Under the pieces are notes generated by a model. It ran no database searches. It was not told where the DNA came from and worked only from the letters and a program-made list of their open reading frames with translations. Both the position numbers and the translations under genes were made by a program. From NCBI RefSeq assembly GCF_001014975.1, contig NZ_BBXA01000033.1, forward strand, positions 62,001 through 126,000: a stretch of DNA of 64,000 nucleotides, given 5' to 3'. Each line of letters opens with the position of its first letter. Position 1 is the first letter of the stretch. Shown piece by piece: positions 10,415-19,565 of this stretch. The DNA comes from Novosphingobium sp. MD-1. Its GTDB lineage: Bacteria > Pseudomonadota > Alphaproteobacteria > Sphingomonadales > Sphingomonadaceae.

Positions 10415-10984
10415 ATGCAAGTCTGGGTCGGGCTGGGCAATCCGGGGCCGCAATATGCGCTGCACCGCCACAATGTCGGCTTCATGGCGCTCGACACCAT
10501 CGCCGAAGTGCACTCCTTTGGTCCGGTGCAGAAGAAGTTCCAGGGCTGGGTGCAGGAAGGCCGGATCGGCGGGGCGAAAGTGCTGCTGCTGAAGCCGGCG
10601 ACCTTCATGAACGAAAGCGGCCGCGCGGTGGGCGAAGCGCTGCGCTTCTACAAGCTTGGCACCGACGCGCTGACCGTGTTCCACGACGAGCTCGATCTCG
10701 CCCCGTTCAAGGTGAAGCTGAAGACCGGTGGCGGCACCGCCGGGCACAATGGCCTGCGCTCCATCGATAAGCATCTCGGCCCGGATTTCCGCCGGGTGCG
10801 GCTGGGGATCGGCCACCCCGGCCACAAGGATCGCGTGACCGGGTACGTTCTCGGCAACTTCGCCAAGGCGGAGCAGGACGATCTCGTCGACATGCTCGGT
10901 GCGATCGCTTCGGAAGCGGAGTGGCTGGCCAAGGGGGACGACGTGCGCTTCATGAGCGATGTGGCGTTGAGGCAAGCCGGGTAA
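10415..10984 (+). CDS. pth: Peptidyl-tRNA hydrolase
   Basis: Releases tRNA from peptidyl-tRNA dropped by stalled ribosomes. The 189 residues are canonical in length. WVGLGNPGPQYALHRHNVGF holds the catalytic His near residue 20, LKPATFMNESGRAV is the substrate-binding Asn motif, and VFHDELDLAPFKVKLKTGGG contains the conserved Asp near residue 94, followed by GHNGLRSI. AAGGAG lies about ten bases ahead of the ATG. It is downstream of rplY as in most proteobacteria, and followed by about 160 bases with no gene. Confidence 0.97.
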   Translation: MQVWVGLGNPGPQYALHRHNVGFMALDTIAEVHSFGPVQKKFQGWVQEGRIGGAKVLLLKPATFMNESGRAVGEALRFYKLGTDALTVFHDELDLAPFKVKLKTGGGTAGHNGLRSIDKHLGPDFRRVRLGIGHPGHKDRVTGYVLGNFAKAEQDDLVDMLGAIASEAEWLAKGDDVRFMSDVALRQAG

Positions 10985-11147
10985 TCATTCCTAACGCGAT
11001 TTAACCATCTGAACTGTCGGGCAAATTTACAGATCGGGCCTTTCAAAACCTTCGTTAACCAGCGTACCCCGCAGGATTTCCCGTTTGGCACGGCAATTGC
11101 GAAGAATGGCGTGAACCATTCGTACCGCTTTCAAAGGGGGCCAAACC

Positions 11148-11522
11148 ATGAAGCGTTCTACTGTCATCCTCGCCGCGCTGGCGACGTCCGCGATGTTCGC
11201 CACGCCGGCGCACGCGACCTTCGGCCACACCCACTATTGCAACTGTGGCCACAGCGGCGGCTCCAAGTCGTGCGGCGGTTCGTCGTCGTCCTCGTCGACG
11301 TCGTCGACCAGCGGCGGCAGCACCTCCTCGGGTGGTAGCACCTCCACCTCTTCTGGCGGCGGCACCTCAACCTCGTCGACCTCCACCGGCGGCAGCACGT
11401 CCTCGGGCGGTGGCAGCACCTCGTCCGGCGGTACGGCGGTTCCCGAACCCGGGATGCTGGGCATGATGGCGATGGGCCTGATCGGCCTGGGCTTCGCGCG
11501 CCGTCAGCGCCGCAAGGCCTGA
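11148..11522 (+). CDS. Small Ser/Gly/Thr-rich exported protein with PEP-CTERM-like tail
   Basis: A 124-residue protein with three parts. Residues 1-23 are a signal peptide (MKRSTVILAALATSAMFATP, AHA). A short His/Cys segment follows (FGHTHYCNCGHSGGSKSCGG). The middle, about residues 44-98, is a low-complexity tract of Ser, Thr and Gly arranged as imperfect GGSTSSG repeats. The end is a PEP-CTERM-type sorting signal: VPEPGM, a hydrophobic helix of about 16 residues, and a basic RRQRRKA tail. PEP-CTERM proteins are processed by exosortase and are linked to exopolysaccharide; no exosortase gene is in this window. The Ser/Thr tract is a likely glycosylation region (inference). A good GGGGG ribosome site precedes the ATG. 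Confidence 0.8.
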   Translation: MKRSTVILAALATSAMFATPAHATFGHTHYCNCGHSGGSKSCGGSSSSSSTSSTSGGSTSSGGSTSTSSGGGTSTSSTSTGGSTSSGGGSTSSGGTAVPEPGMLGMMAMGLIGLGFARRQRRKA

Positions 11523-11629
11523 TCGCGCCGAATTAGGGCACGCCCCACGGGTTCGGCCGCGCCGGACCCGGCCCCGGGGCAAACGTCAGCGGACGAAGCC
11601 GTCTTGCGGGACGGCGCATCGCGATCCGC

Positions 11630-13141
11630 TCAGCCCGCCACTTGCGCGCGGGCGAGATCGTTCCGGAACAGGCGATTGGCGGGGTCCGCCCGCAACGCCT
11701 GTTCGAGATAGGCCACCGCCTTGTCGCGGTCCGTCCCGGCCCTGAACCGCACCAGCCCCGCCATGTGGATCATGTCGGCGTTGGAGGGCTGCAGCGCCAG
11801 CGCCTTGTCCGCAAACCCGATCGCTTCGGCGTTTCGCCCGGCCTGCGAGGCCGCGAACGCCAGCCGCTTAAGCACGTCCGCATCAGATTGGTAGCCGGAG
11901 ACTTGCTGGAACGCCGCGATCGCCGCGTTCCAGTCTCCTCGCGCCATCGCCGCTTGCCCGGCAGCGGCCAGTTGCTGCGTCCGCCGCAAATCCCCGGACT
12001 GCAGGCGCGCCTTCAGCGTATCCGCCGCCGGATCGCCAGCCCCGCGCGCCGCCTTTTCCGCAAGCTCCAGTTCGCGCGGCCCGGCCATGGCGCTGTCCGC
12101 CAGCGGTTTGACCGTGGCATAGGCCGTCGCCGCATCACCGGTCGCCAGTTGCGCTTCGGCCAGCATCAGCCGGGCGAACGGGTTTTGCGGGGAAAGCAGC
12201 AAGGCCTTGGCGTAGATCGCCCGCGCCTGCTCGGCCCGCCCGAGGCGGAGCAAGGCTTCGGCATAGGCCAGCCCTTCCGGCGAGCGCGGCTCCAGGCTGC
12301 TTTCGCGCGGGGCGAGCGTGCTGCGCACTTTTTCCCAATCGCCCCTTTCGGCAGCGATCTGAATGCGCATCCGCAGCACGTCGCCGCTATCGGGCGCGAC
12401 ATCGGTGGCACGGGCCACCAGCGCCTCGGCCTCGTCCAGCTTGCCCTGCTGGTCGGCCGCATCGGCCTGCGCAAGCAAAGGCTCAGGCCGCGTGGGATAA
12501 AGCGACTGCGCCCGCTTGTACGCGGCCAGAGCGCCGTCCCAACGGTTCGCCTGCGCATCGATATCGCCCGCCAGCATCAGCGCGTCGAGCGCATCGGGGC
12601 TGCGACGGCGCAGATCGGCCAGTTGCGCCTCGGCCCCGGCAATGTCCTGCGAATCCAGGAGGAACCGGGCGTAGTCGCGCACCAGCCGCGCGTCCCCGCC
12701 GGCGGCAAGCCCCTTGCGATAGGCTTCGAGCGCGCCGGCCTCGTCCTTGTTCGCGAGCAGGGCCGAGGCGCGGATGCGCCATGCCTCGGGATGGCTATCG
12801 TTGCCCAGCAGCGAGAGCGCTTCGTTGGCCTGCCCGCGCAGCAAGGCAGCGTCCGCCTTCATCCGCGCGATCTCAAGCCCCTTGCCACCCGCCGCTACAA
12901 GGCGCGCGAGCGTGGCCTGCGCGCCCTCGCCATCGCCCAGGCGCAATTGCACCCGCACCAGCAGATCGAGAATCCGGGCATCCTCGGGCGCGGCCGAAAC
13001 CGCTTCGCCCAGTTCCTTGCGGGCCGTGCGATAGTCCTCCGCCTTGAAGGCGGCTTGCGCGCGGTCCAGATGCTGTTGCGGCGTTTCCGAACCGCAGGCG
13101 GCAAGGACAAGCAGGGCGGGCAGTATCAGCGCTTTCTTCAT
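11630..13141 (-). CDS. Tetratricopeptide repeat lipoprotein
   Basis: A 503-residue lipoprotein: signal ALILPALLVLAAC (lipobox LAAC at about residues 13-16), then almost entirely TPR helices. Recognisable repeat units include HLDRAQAAFKAEDYRTARKE, AYKRAQSLYPTRPEPLLAQA, AIYAKALLLSPQNPFARLML and FADKALALQPSNADMIHMAG. It resembles TPR lipoproteins that accompany PEP-CTERM/exosortase loci (PrsT-like) but is shorter, and the rest of such a locus is absent, so a specific role is not assigned. It converges with the PEP-CTERM-like gene, 107 bases away. It probably acts as a periplasm-facing scaffold. Confidence 0.8.
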   Translation of the reverse strand: MKKALILPALLVLAACGSETPQQHLDRAQAAFKAEDYRTARKELGEAVSAAPEDARILDLLVRVQLRLGDGEGAQATLARLVAAGGKGLEIARMKADAALLRGQANEALSLLGNDSHPEAWRIRASALLANKDEAGALEAYRKGLAAGGDARLVRDYARFLLDSQDIAGAEAQLADLRRRSPDALDALMLAGDIDAQANRWDGALAAYKRAQSLYPTRPEPLLAQADAADQQGKLDEAEALVARATDVAPDSGDVLRMRIQIAAERGDWEKVRSTLAPRESSLEPRSPEGLAYAEALLRLGRAEQARAIYAKALLLSPQNPFARLMLAEAQLATGDAATAYATVKPLADSAMAGPRELELAEKAARGAGDPAADTLKARLQSGDLRRTQQLAAAGQAAMARGDWNAAIAAFQQVSGYQSDADVLKRLAFAASQAGRNAEAIGFADKALALQPSNADMIHMAGLVRFRAGTDRDKAVAYLEQALRADPANRLFRNDLARAQVAG

Positions 13142-13274
13142 GCCCGCGTGATGACACGAACGCCTGAAATTTTGGTGAAACTGGCCAAACCGTCCCGCCC
13201 CCGCTATGGGCCGCGCGAAAGGCTTGGGCGCAAGAGCCGCGCGGGCCGCATCCAGATCACTTGTGGAGCATCAA

Positions 13275-14375
13275 ATGGGTTTTCGTTGCGGGATCGTCGG
13301 TCTGCCAAACGTCGGCAAGTCGACGCTGTTCAACGCGCTGACCGAGACGCAGGCGGCGCAGGCGGCGAACTATCCGTTCTGCACCATCGAGCCGAACGTG
13401 GGCAACGTGGGCGTGCCCGATCCCCGGCTGGATGAACTGGCCAAGATCGCCGGAAGCCAGAAGATCATTCCCACGCAACTGGGCTTCGTGGACATCGCCG
13501 GGCTGGTGCGCGGCGCGTCCAAGGGCGAAGGGCTGGGCAACCAGTTCCTGGGCAACATCCGCGAGGTGGACGCCATCGTCCACGTGCTGCGCTGCTTCGA
13601 GAACGACGACATCCAGCATGTCGACAACAAGGTCGATCCGATTTCGGATGCGGACACGGTCGAGACCGAACTGATGCTTTCGGACCTCGAAAGTCTGGAA
13701 AAGCGCGTACCCGCCGCGCAGAAGAAGGCCGCGCAGGGCGACAAGGAAGCGAAGCTCATCGCCTCGGTGCTGGGCCAGGCGCTCGACCTGCTGCGCGAAG
13801 GCAAGCCCGCGCGCCTGACCAGGCCGAAGGACGAGGAAGAAGCCCGCGTGTTCCGGCAGGCGCAGCTGCTCACCGCCAAGCCGGTGCTCTACGTATGCAA
13901 CGTGGAGGAAGGCGCGGCGGCCGAAGGCAATGCCTTTTCCGCTCGCGTGTTCGAGAAGGCGAAGGCCGAAGGCGCCAACGCCGTGATCGTCTCGGCCGCG
14001 ATCGAGGCCGAACTGGTCGGCATGGAACAGGACGAACGGCTGGTGTTCCTGGAAGAAATGGGCCTGCACGAAACCGGCCTCGCCCGCGTGATCCGCGCCG
14101 GCTATGATCTGCTGCACCTCATCACCTTCTTCACCGTCGGCCCCAAGGAAGCGCGCGCCTGGACCGTGCATCAGGGCGCCAAGGCCCCGGACGCGGCGGG
14201 CGAAATCCACTCCGACATGCAGCGCGGCTTCATTCGCGCCGAAACCATCGCCTATGCCGACTATGTCGCGCTGGGCGGCGAGAACGGCGCCAAGGAAGCC
14301 GGCAAGCTGCGCCAGGAAGGCAAGGAATACGTGGTGCACGATGGCGACGTGATGCACTTCAAGTTCAACGTGTGA
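13275..14375 (+). CDS. ychF: Redox-regulated ATPase YchF (Obg-family)
   Basis: Universally conserved P-loop NTPase that prefers ATP, associates with ribosomes and is implicated in stress responses. The 366 residues match the family. MGFRCGIVGLPNVGKSTLFN is the Walker A (G1) region at the N-terminus, the switch region has IEPNVGNVGVPDPRLDEL, and FVDIAGLVRGASKGEGLGNQ is G3. A coiled-coil follows, then the C-terminal TGS domain (LLHLITFFTVGPKEARAWTV to VHDGDVMHFKFNV). The ATG at 13275 is preceded by GGAG; upstream in-frame codons are not family-like. Confidence 0.97.
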   Translation: MGFRCGIVGLPNVGKSTLFNALTETQAAQAANYPFCTIEPNVGNVGVPDPRLDELAKIAGSQKIIPTQLGFVDIAGLVRGASKGEGLGNQFLGNIREVDAIVHVLRCFENDDIQHVDNKVDPISDADTVETELMLSDLESLEKRVPAAQKKAAQGDKEAKLIASVLGQALDLLREGKPARLTRPKDEEEARVFRQAQLLTAKPVLYVCNVEEGAAAEGNAFSARVFEKAKAEGANAVIVSAAIEAELVGMEQDERLVFLEEMGLHETGLARVIRAGYDLLHLITFFTVGPKEARAWTVHQGAKAPDAAGEIHSDMQRGFIRAETIAYADYVALGGENGAKEAGKLRQEGKEYVVHDGDVMHFKFNV

Positions 14376-14435
14376 GGCCGCACGCCGGTTAACCGATCGA
14401 TTGACAGCGCGGCGGGCTCGGGCAAAATCCCGCCT

Positions 14436-14900
14436 ATGCAATATTTCGAAGACCTTGAGCCCGGCACCGTCGACCGTTTCGGCCACTACCAGGTCACCCG
14501 CGAGGAAGTGATCGGCTTCGCCTCGCGCTATGATCCGCAGCCGTTCCACCTTGATGACGAGGCGGCGGCGCAGACCCATTTCGGCCGCCTCTCGGCCAGC
14601 GGCTGGCACACTTGCGCCATGGTGATGGCGATGGTGGTGGAGAACCTGAAGGCGCGCCAGCAGGCTGGGCTGGGGTCTCCCGGCGTGGACGAGCTACGCT
14701 GGCACAAGCCGGTCTATCCCGGCGACACGCTGCGCTGCGAAACCCAGTTGCTCGAGAAAAAGCGCAGCCGCTCGCGCCCGGAAATGGGCAGCTTCCGATC
14801 CACCCTGCGCGTGTTCAACCAGAACGACGATCTGGTGATGAGCTTCACCTCGATCGGGTTGATCCGCGTGCGCGATCCGGAAACCGCATCGACCGACTAA
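14436..14900 (+). CDS. MaoC-like (R)-hydratase/dehydratase
   Basis: A 154-residue hot-dog-fold protein of the MaoC/hydratase-2 family. The hydratase-2 motif is present at about residues 30-55: YDPQPFHLDDEAA followed by FGRLSASGWHT, supplying the Asp/His catalytic pair. Family members hydrate trans-2-enoyl-CoA or related thioesters; the specific acyl chain cannot be read from sequence. It lies 60 bases after ychF and has no strong Shine-Dalgarno, so it may be co-transcribed with ychF. It converges with a small lipoprotein gene. Confidence 0.85.
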   Translation: MQYFEDLEPGTVDRFGHYQVTREEVIGFASRYDPQPFHLDDEAAAQTHFGRLSASGWHTCAMVMAMVVENLKARQQAGLGSPGVDELRWHKPVYPGDTLRCETQLLEKKRSRSRPEMGSFRSTLRVFNQNDDLVMSFTSIGLIRVRDPETASTD

Positions 14901-14925
14901 GCGCGCGCGGGAGCGGGCGGTGTTG

Positions 14926-15438
14926 TTACATCGGCTTGCACTGGACGTTGCCGCGCGCCTTGTAGACTACCCGGTCGAACGGATCGGTCACCACCACCTG
15001 CCCGCTGAACAGATCGACAAGGCCGTTCTTCACCGCCTTGCCATCGTCGATGCGGGTCAGCGTGAGGGCATATTCCTTCCCCGAATAGCGCGACCAGGCG
15101 CCCTGCGGCAGTTGCGTGCTGCCCTTGTCCGACGCGAAGACTACCAGCTTGCCGTCGAGCTTCATCACGCCGCGTTCATCCTGCGCCAGCAGGATCGCGC
15201 CCATGCCGCCGCCATCGGCCACGAAGTTGCAGCCGGTGCCGGTCAGCTTCCCGTCGCGGATGTCGAAGAACATGATCGGTTGCGGATCGATCGGCTTCAC
15301 CGGCGGCTGGCCATTGCGCTGCGCCGCTTCCACCTGGGCAATGGCCCGCGCATCCTCGGCCGCCTTTTCCGCCGGCGTCTGGCTGGAGCAGGCAGCCAGC
15401 AGAACGAGCACTGCCGCTCCGGCAACGATCCCGCGCAT
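14926..15438 (-). CDS. Small putative lipoprotein, function unknown
   Basis: A 170-residue protein starting MRGIVAGAAVLVLLAACSSQ, with a clear lipobox (LAAC) and an Ala/Glu-rich linker. The globular part contains FFDIRDGKLTGTGCNFVADG and WSRYSGKEYALTLTRIDDGK and ends NVQCKPM. Two cysteines (in GTGCNF and VQCKP) could form a disulfide. I do not recognise the family. Its ATG shares one base with the stop of mutL (TGATG at 15440-15436), so the two are translationally coupled although nothing suggests a repair role. Confidence 0.8.
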   Translation of the reverse strand: MRGIVAGAAVLVLLAACSSQTPAEKAAEDARAIAQVEAAQRNGQPPVKPIDPQPIMFFDIRDGKLTGTGCNFVADGGGMGAILLAQDERGVMKLDGKLVVFASDKGSTQLPQGAWSRYSGKEYALTLTRIDDGKAVKNGLVDLFSGQVVVTDPFDRVVYKARGNVQCKPM

Positions 15439-17288
15439 CACTTTCTCCCGAACAGTTTCTCGATATCGCCATGGGCAAGCTTCACCCACGTCGGCCGCCC
15501 ATGATTGCACTGGCCAGAGCGCGGCGTCACTTCCATTTCGCGCAACAATGCGTTCATTTCGGCGACGGACAGGACGCGCCCGGCGCGGACCGAGCCATGG
15601 CAGGCCATGGTCGCCAGCACGAGGTCGAGCCGTTCGCCCAGCAGCAGCGCGTCGCCGTTCTGGGCAAGATCGTCGGCCACGTCGCGCACCAGCGCTTCGG
15701 GATTGCCCTTGGCAAGCGCCGCCGGCACCGCGCGGACCAGCACGGCACCCGGACCGAAGCGTTCGAGCGCGAGGCCATATTCAGCCAGCTTCGGTGCGGC
15801 TTCCTCCAGCCGATCGCAATCGGTTTCCTCAAGCTCGACCACTTCGGGGATCAGCAGCGCCTGGCTGGGCGCACTGCCCTCCCCCGCGCTGGCCCCCGCT
15901 CCCGCCGCGCGCAGGCGTTCCAGCACCAACCGTTCGTGCGCCGCGTGCTGATCGACGATCACCAGCCCGTCCGCCGCCTCCGCCACGATATAGGTGTTGG
16001 CGACCTGCCCGCGGGCCACACCCAGCGGATGCTCTACCGGCTCCGGCACGGCATCCTCGGCGGCTTCGGCGCGGGCGACAGGCGGGGCCATGACCGTGGC
16101 CTCGTACCCGCGCCACGCCTGCCCGGCATCGCTGACCCGCGGTTCTGGCCGCCATGCCGGGGAGGCGAAGATGCTGCCTTGCCGTTCGGCCGGGGCGGGA
16201 AACAGCGGCTCCGGCCCTGGTGCCGCCCCCGGGAGCGCGGCAATCGGTTCGGCCTGCCAGGCACGCATCGCGGTTTCGGAAGGGGCCTGCGCGGAGCGCT
16301 GGTCCCCGCTTGCCAGCGCCGTGCGCAGGCCGGTCACCACCATCCCCCGCACCAGCGCGGGATCGCGAAAGCGAACCTCGGTCTTGGCCGGGTGGACGTT
16401 CACGTCGACCTCGGTCGGCGGCACGTCGAGAAACAGCGCCAGCACCGCGTGCCGGTCGCGCGCCAGCATGTCGGCATAGGCGCCGCGCACCGCGCCGATC
16501 AGCAGGCGGTCCTTCACCGGGCGGCCGTTGACGAACAGATACTGGTGATCGGCCACGCCGCGGTTGTAGGTCGGCAGGCCGGCCACACCGGTCAGGTGGA
16601 AATCGCCGCGCACCAGATCGACCGTCACCGCGTTGCCGGCCAGCTCGCGCGCAACCAGCTGCGCAACGCGCGCCTCGAGCGAATCGCCCGGCTGCACCTG
16701 CAGCGCGCGGCGGCCGTCGTGCTCCAGCGTGAAGCCCACTTCCGGGCGTGCCATGGCCAGCCGGCGCACGACATCGAGCGAAGCCGCCCATTCGGCCCGC
16801 GCCGAGCGCAGGAACTTGCGCCGCGCCGGAATCTTGCCGAACAGGTCTTCCACCCGCACGCGCGTTCCGGGCGGCAGCGCGGCAGGGCCATCGGACACCA
16901 GCGCCCCATGATCGACCACGCGTTTCCAAGCATCGCCGGTCTCTCGCGCGCGGCTCTCGATGGTGACGCGCGCGACGCTGGCGATGGAAGGCAGCGCCTC
17001 TCCCCGGAAGCCCAGCGTTTCGACCAGTTCGATCGATTCGTCGGGCAGCTTGGACGTGGCGTGGCGCTCCAGCGCCAGCGCAATCTCGTCCGCGCGCATC
17101 CCGCAGCCATCGTCCGTCACCTCGATCAGCGAAAGCCCGCCCTCGCCCAGCCGGACATGGACTTGCGTGGCGCCCGCATCGATGGCGTTTTCGACCAGTT
17201 CCTTGAGCGCGCTGGCCGGCCGTTCCACCACTTCGCCAGCGGCGATGCGGTTGACCAGAGTATCGGGAAGGCGGCGGATCGTGGGCAT
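15438..17288 (-). CDS. mutL: DNA mismatch repair protein MutL
   Basis: Couples MutS mismatch recognition to strand incision. The 616 residues hold the N-terminal GHKL ATPase: PDTLVNRIAAGEVVERPASA, ELVENAIDAGA (motif I), DDGCGM (motif II), and RHATSK and GFRGEALPSI (motif III). A Pro/Ala-rich linker covers roughly 340-430. The C-terminal dimerisation domain carries the endonuclease motif DQHAAHERLVLERL, plus ACHGSVRAG and GQCNHGRPTWV, so this is a nicking-type MutL as expected for a species lacking MutH. I place the start at MPTIRRLP (17288); an adjacent upstream ATG adds one residue, and longer extensions are not family-like. Confidence 0.96.
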   Translation of the reverse strand: MPTIRRLPDTLVNRIAAGEVVERPASALKELVENAIDAGATQVHVRLGEGGLSLIEVTDDGCGMRADEIALALERHATSKLPDESIELVETLGFRGEALPSIASVARVTIESRARETGDAWKRVVDHGALVSDGPAALPPGTRVRVEDLFGKIPARRKFLRSARAEWAASLDVVRRLAMARPEVGFTLEHDGRRALQVQPGDSLEARVAQLVARELAGNAVTVDLVRGDFHLTGVAGLPTYNRGVADHQYLFVNGRPVKDRLLIGAVRGAYADMLARDRHAVLALFLDVPPTEVDVNVHPAKTEVRFRDPALVRGMVVTGLRTALASGDQRSAQAPSETAMRAWQAEPIAALPGAAPGPEPLFPAPAERQGSIFASPAWRPEPRVSDAGQAWRGYEATVMAPPVARAEAAEDAVPEPVEHPLGVARGQVANTYIVAEAADGLVIVDQHAAHERLVLERLRAAGAGASAGEGSAPSQALLIPEVVELEETDCDRLEEAAPKLAEYGLALERFGPGAVLVRAVPAALAKGNPEALVRDVADDLAQNGDALLLGERLDLVLATMACHGSVRAGRVLSVAEMNALLREMEVTPRSGQCNHGRPTWVKLAHGDIEKLFGRK

Positions 17289-17521
17289 CATCAAAGCTTT
17301 GTTCAGGGCCGTGCCAGCGTCGGGATTCCGGCACGCCCAGACATTACTAGCGATGGACCCGCGCTTTTTCGAGCCAAGTGGAGAAGTTATCCCGCAAACG
17401 CAGCATAAACCTATGGGTTTTGCGCAAATCATGCGCTAATGAGCCGGGCTTCCCGGGCACTCATTTGGTTGGGGTTGGCGCGTGCCCGCGTTCCAACCCG
17501 CAGATTCATACGGATTTCCTG

Positions 17522-18568
17522 ATGGCTTCGATGCTTTCCCGATTCTTCAAGTTCGGTTCCCAGAACATCGCGATCGACCTCGGAACGGCGAATACGCTGG
17601 TCTACGTACAGGATCGCGGGATCGTGCTGAACGAGCCTTCCGTCGTCGCGATCGAGACGATCAACGGCGTCAAGAAGGTGAAGGCCGTCGGCGATGACGC
17701 GAAGATGATGATGGGCAAGACGCCGGACAACATCGAGGCGATCCGTCCGATGCGCGATGGCGTGATCGCAGACATCGAAGTGGCCGAAGCCATGATCAAG
17801 CACTTCATCCAGAAGGTGCACGGCAAGAAGAGCCTGCTGCGCTATCCGGAAATCGTGATCTGCGTGCCTTCGGGCTCGACCTCGGTCGAACGTCGCGCGA
17901 TTCGCGATGCCGCCTCCAACGCCGGCGCCAGTCAGGTGTTCCTGATCCTGGAACCGATGGCGGCCGCGATCGGCGCGGACATGCCGGTGACCGAGCCGGT
18001 CGGTTCGATGGTGGTCGATATCGGCGGCGGCACCACGGAAGTCGCCGTGCTGTCGCTGCGTGGCCTTGCCTATACCACCAGCGTGCGCGTGGGTGGCGAC
18101 AAGATGGACGAAGCCATCGTCAGCTATGTCCGCCGCCATCACAACCTGCTGATCGGTGAAGCCACGGCCGAACGGATCAAGAAGGATTACGGCATCGCCA
18201 CGATCCCAGCCGACGGCGTGGGCGAAACCATCCACATCAAGGGCCGCGATCTCGTCAACGGTGTGCCCAAGGAAATCACGATCACCCAGGCCAACGTGGC
18301 CGAAGCGCTGTCCGAACCGATTGGCGCGATCGTCGAAGGCGTGCGCATCGCGCTGGAAAACACCGCGCCGGAACTCGCAGCGGACATCGTCGATCAGGGC
18401 ATCGTGCTGACCGGCGGCGGCGCGCTGATCCGCGGGCTGGACGAGCATCTGCGCGAGGAAACCGGCCTGCCGGTGAGCGTCGCCGAAGACCCGCTGTCCT
18501 GCGTGGCGCTGGGCACCGGCCGCGCGATGGAAGATCCGATCTATCGCGGCGTGCTGATGACCGCGTAA
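17522..18568 (+). CDS. mreB: Rod shape-determining protein MreB
   Basis: Bacterial actin that organises lateral wall synthesis as short membrane-bound filaments. The 348 residues show the actin-fold signatures: NIAIDLGTANTLVYV (phosphate 1), SMVVDIGGGTTEVAVLSL (phosphate 2) and GIVLTGGGALIRGLDEHL (adenosine motif). The N-terminal MLSRFFKF is the membrane-binding amphipathic segment. Starts at 17522 or 17531 are both possible. It heads a five-gene cluster mreB-mreC-mreD-mrdA-rodA. About 230 bases upstream, shared with divergent mutL, must hold the promoter. Confidence 0.97.
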   Translation: MASMLSRFFKFGSQNIAIDLGTANTLVYVQDRGIVLNEPSVVAIETINGVKKVKAVGDDAKMMMGKTPDNIEAIRPMRDGVIADIEVAEAMIKHFIQKVHGKKSLLRYPEIVICVPSGSTSVERRAIRDAASNAGASQVFLILEPMAAAIGADMPVTEPVGSMVVDIGGGTTEVAVLSLRGLAYTTSVRVGGDKMDEAIVSYVRRHHNLLIGEATAERIKKDYGIATIPADGVGETIHIKGRDLVNGVPKEITITQANVAEALSEPIGAIVEGVRIALENTAPELAADIVDQGIVLTGGGALIRGLDEHLREETGLPVSVAEDPLSCVALGTGRAMEDPIYRGVLMTA

Positions 18569-18650
18569 TGGCAGGTTCATCCCGTTGCTGCATGGAAGCA
18601 AGCCGGCACCGGCCGGCGGACAGCGGCGGGAACGGTAGGGAATAACGGAC

Positions 18651-19559
18651 ATGGCGCGGTCACAGGACCGGCGCCCGGGCTTTTCGCGCAGGGCGCAGTA
18701 CGGGATCTTCACAGGCTACGTCGTCGCCATTCTTGGCGTCGTGGTCGGCGCCGTGCTGCTCATCGTATCGTTGTTCAACCCCGAGGCGTTTGCCTTTGCG
18801 CGATCAGGCGCGAGCGAGATAGCGCGGCCGATCGGGCAGGCTAGCGCCGAATCCCGCGCCACCGGCCAGGGCGTGTTTGCCGCCGTCGGCGCCTATTTCA
18901 ACGCCGGAAGGCAGAACGCCGCGCTGCGGCGCGAGGTGGAAGCCGCGCGCGCCGACGCGGTGACCATGCGCGCGGTGCAAACCGAAAACGCGCGTCTGAA
19001 AGCGCTGCTCGGTATCATCGATCCCCAGGTGCGGCCGATTGCCGCCGGCCGCCTTATCGGCTCCACCGCGGCCAGCGCACGGCGCTTCGCCGTGCTGTCG
19101 ATCGGCTCCTCGACCGGGCTGCGCCCCGGGATGCCCGTGCGATCTTCCACCGGACTGATCGGCCGGATTGTCGAAACCGGGCGCGATACGGCACGCGTTC
19201 TGCTCGTGACAGACCCGGACAACGTCGTGCCCGTGCGCCGCGCCACCGATGGTCTGCCGGCCTTCGTGCAGGGTGCCGCCAACGGCCGGATCGAAATCCG
19301 CTTGATCAATTCAGGCGTAAACCCCGTTCACAAGGGCGACGTTTTCGTGACCTCCGGATCGGGCGGCCTCTATCCGCCCAACATTCCGGTCGCGATCGCC
19401 ACCGATCCGCATCATGACGGGGCCGTCGGCCACCTTGCCAGCGATCCTGCGGACGTGGACTACGTGCTGGTGTTCCCGAGCTTTCAGCCTGCCGCCCAGG
19501 CAGCGCTGAGCGAAAGCGAGAAAGCCGCTGGCCCGCCGCGCGACCCGGGCGACCAGTAA
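18651..19559 (+). CDS. mreC: Rod shape-determining protein MreC
   Basis: Bitopic inner-membrane protein of the elongasome. A basic N-terminus (ARSQDRRPGFSRRAQYG) precedes one membrane helix (VVAILGVVVGAVLLIVSLF). A coiled coil follows (LRREVEAARADAVTMRAVQTE in part), then the periplasmic beta domain with SSTGLRPGMPVRSSTGLIGR and GDVFVTSGSGGLYPPNIPVA. The 302 residues are normal. It lies 82 bases after mreB and six before mreD. Confidence 0.95.
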   Translation: MARSQDRRPGFSRRAQYGIFTGYVVAILGVVVGAVLLIVSLFNPEAFAFARSGASEIARPIGQASAESRATGQGVFAAVGAYFNAGRQNAALRREVEAARADAVTMRAVQTENARLKALLGIIDPQVRPIAAGRLIGSTAASARRFAVLSIGSSTGLRPGMPVRSSTGLIGRIVETGRDTARVLLVTDPDNVVPVRRATDGLPAFVQGAANGRIEIRLINSGVNPVHKGDVFVTSGSGGLYPPNIPVAIATDPHHDGAVGHLASDPADVDYVLVFPSFQPAAQAALSESEKAAGPPRDPGDQ

Positions 19560-19565
19560 GCCGGA

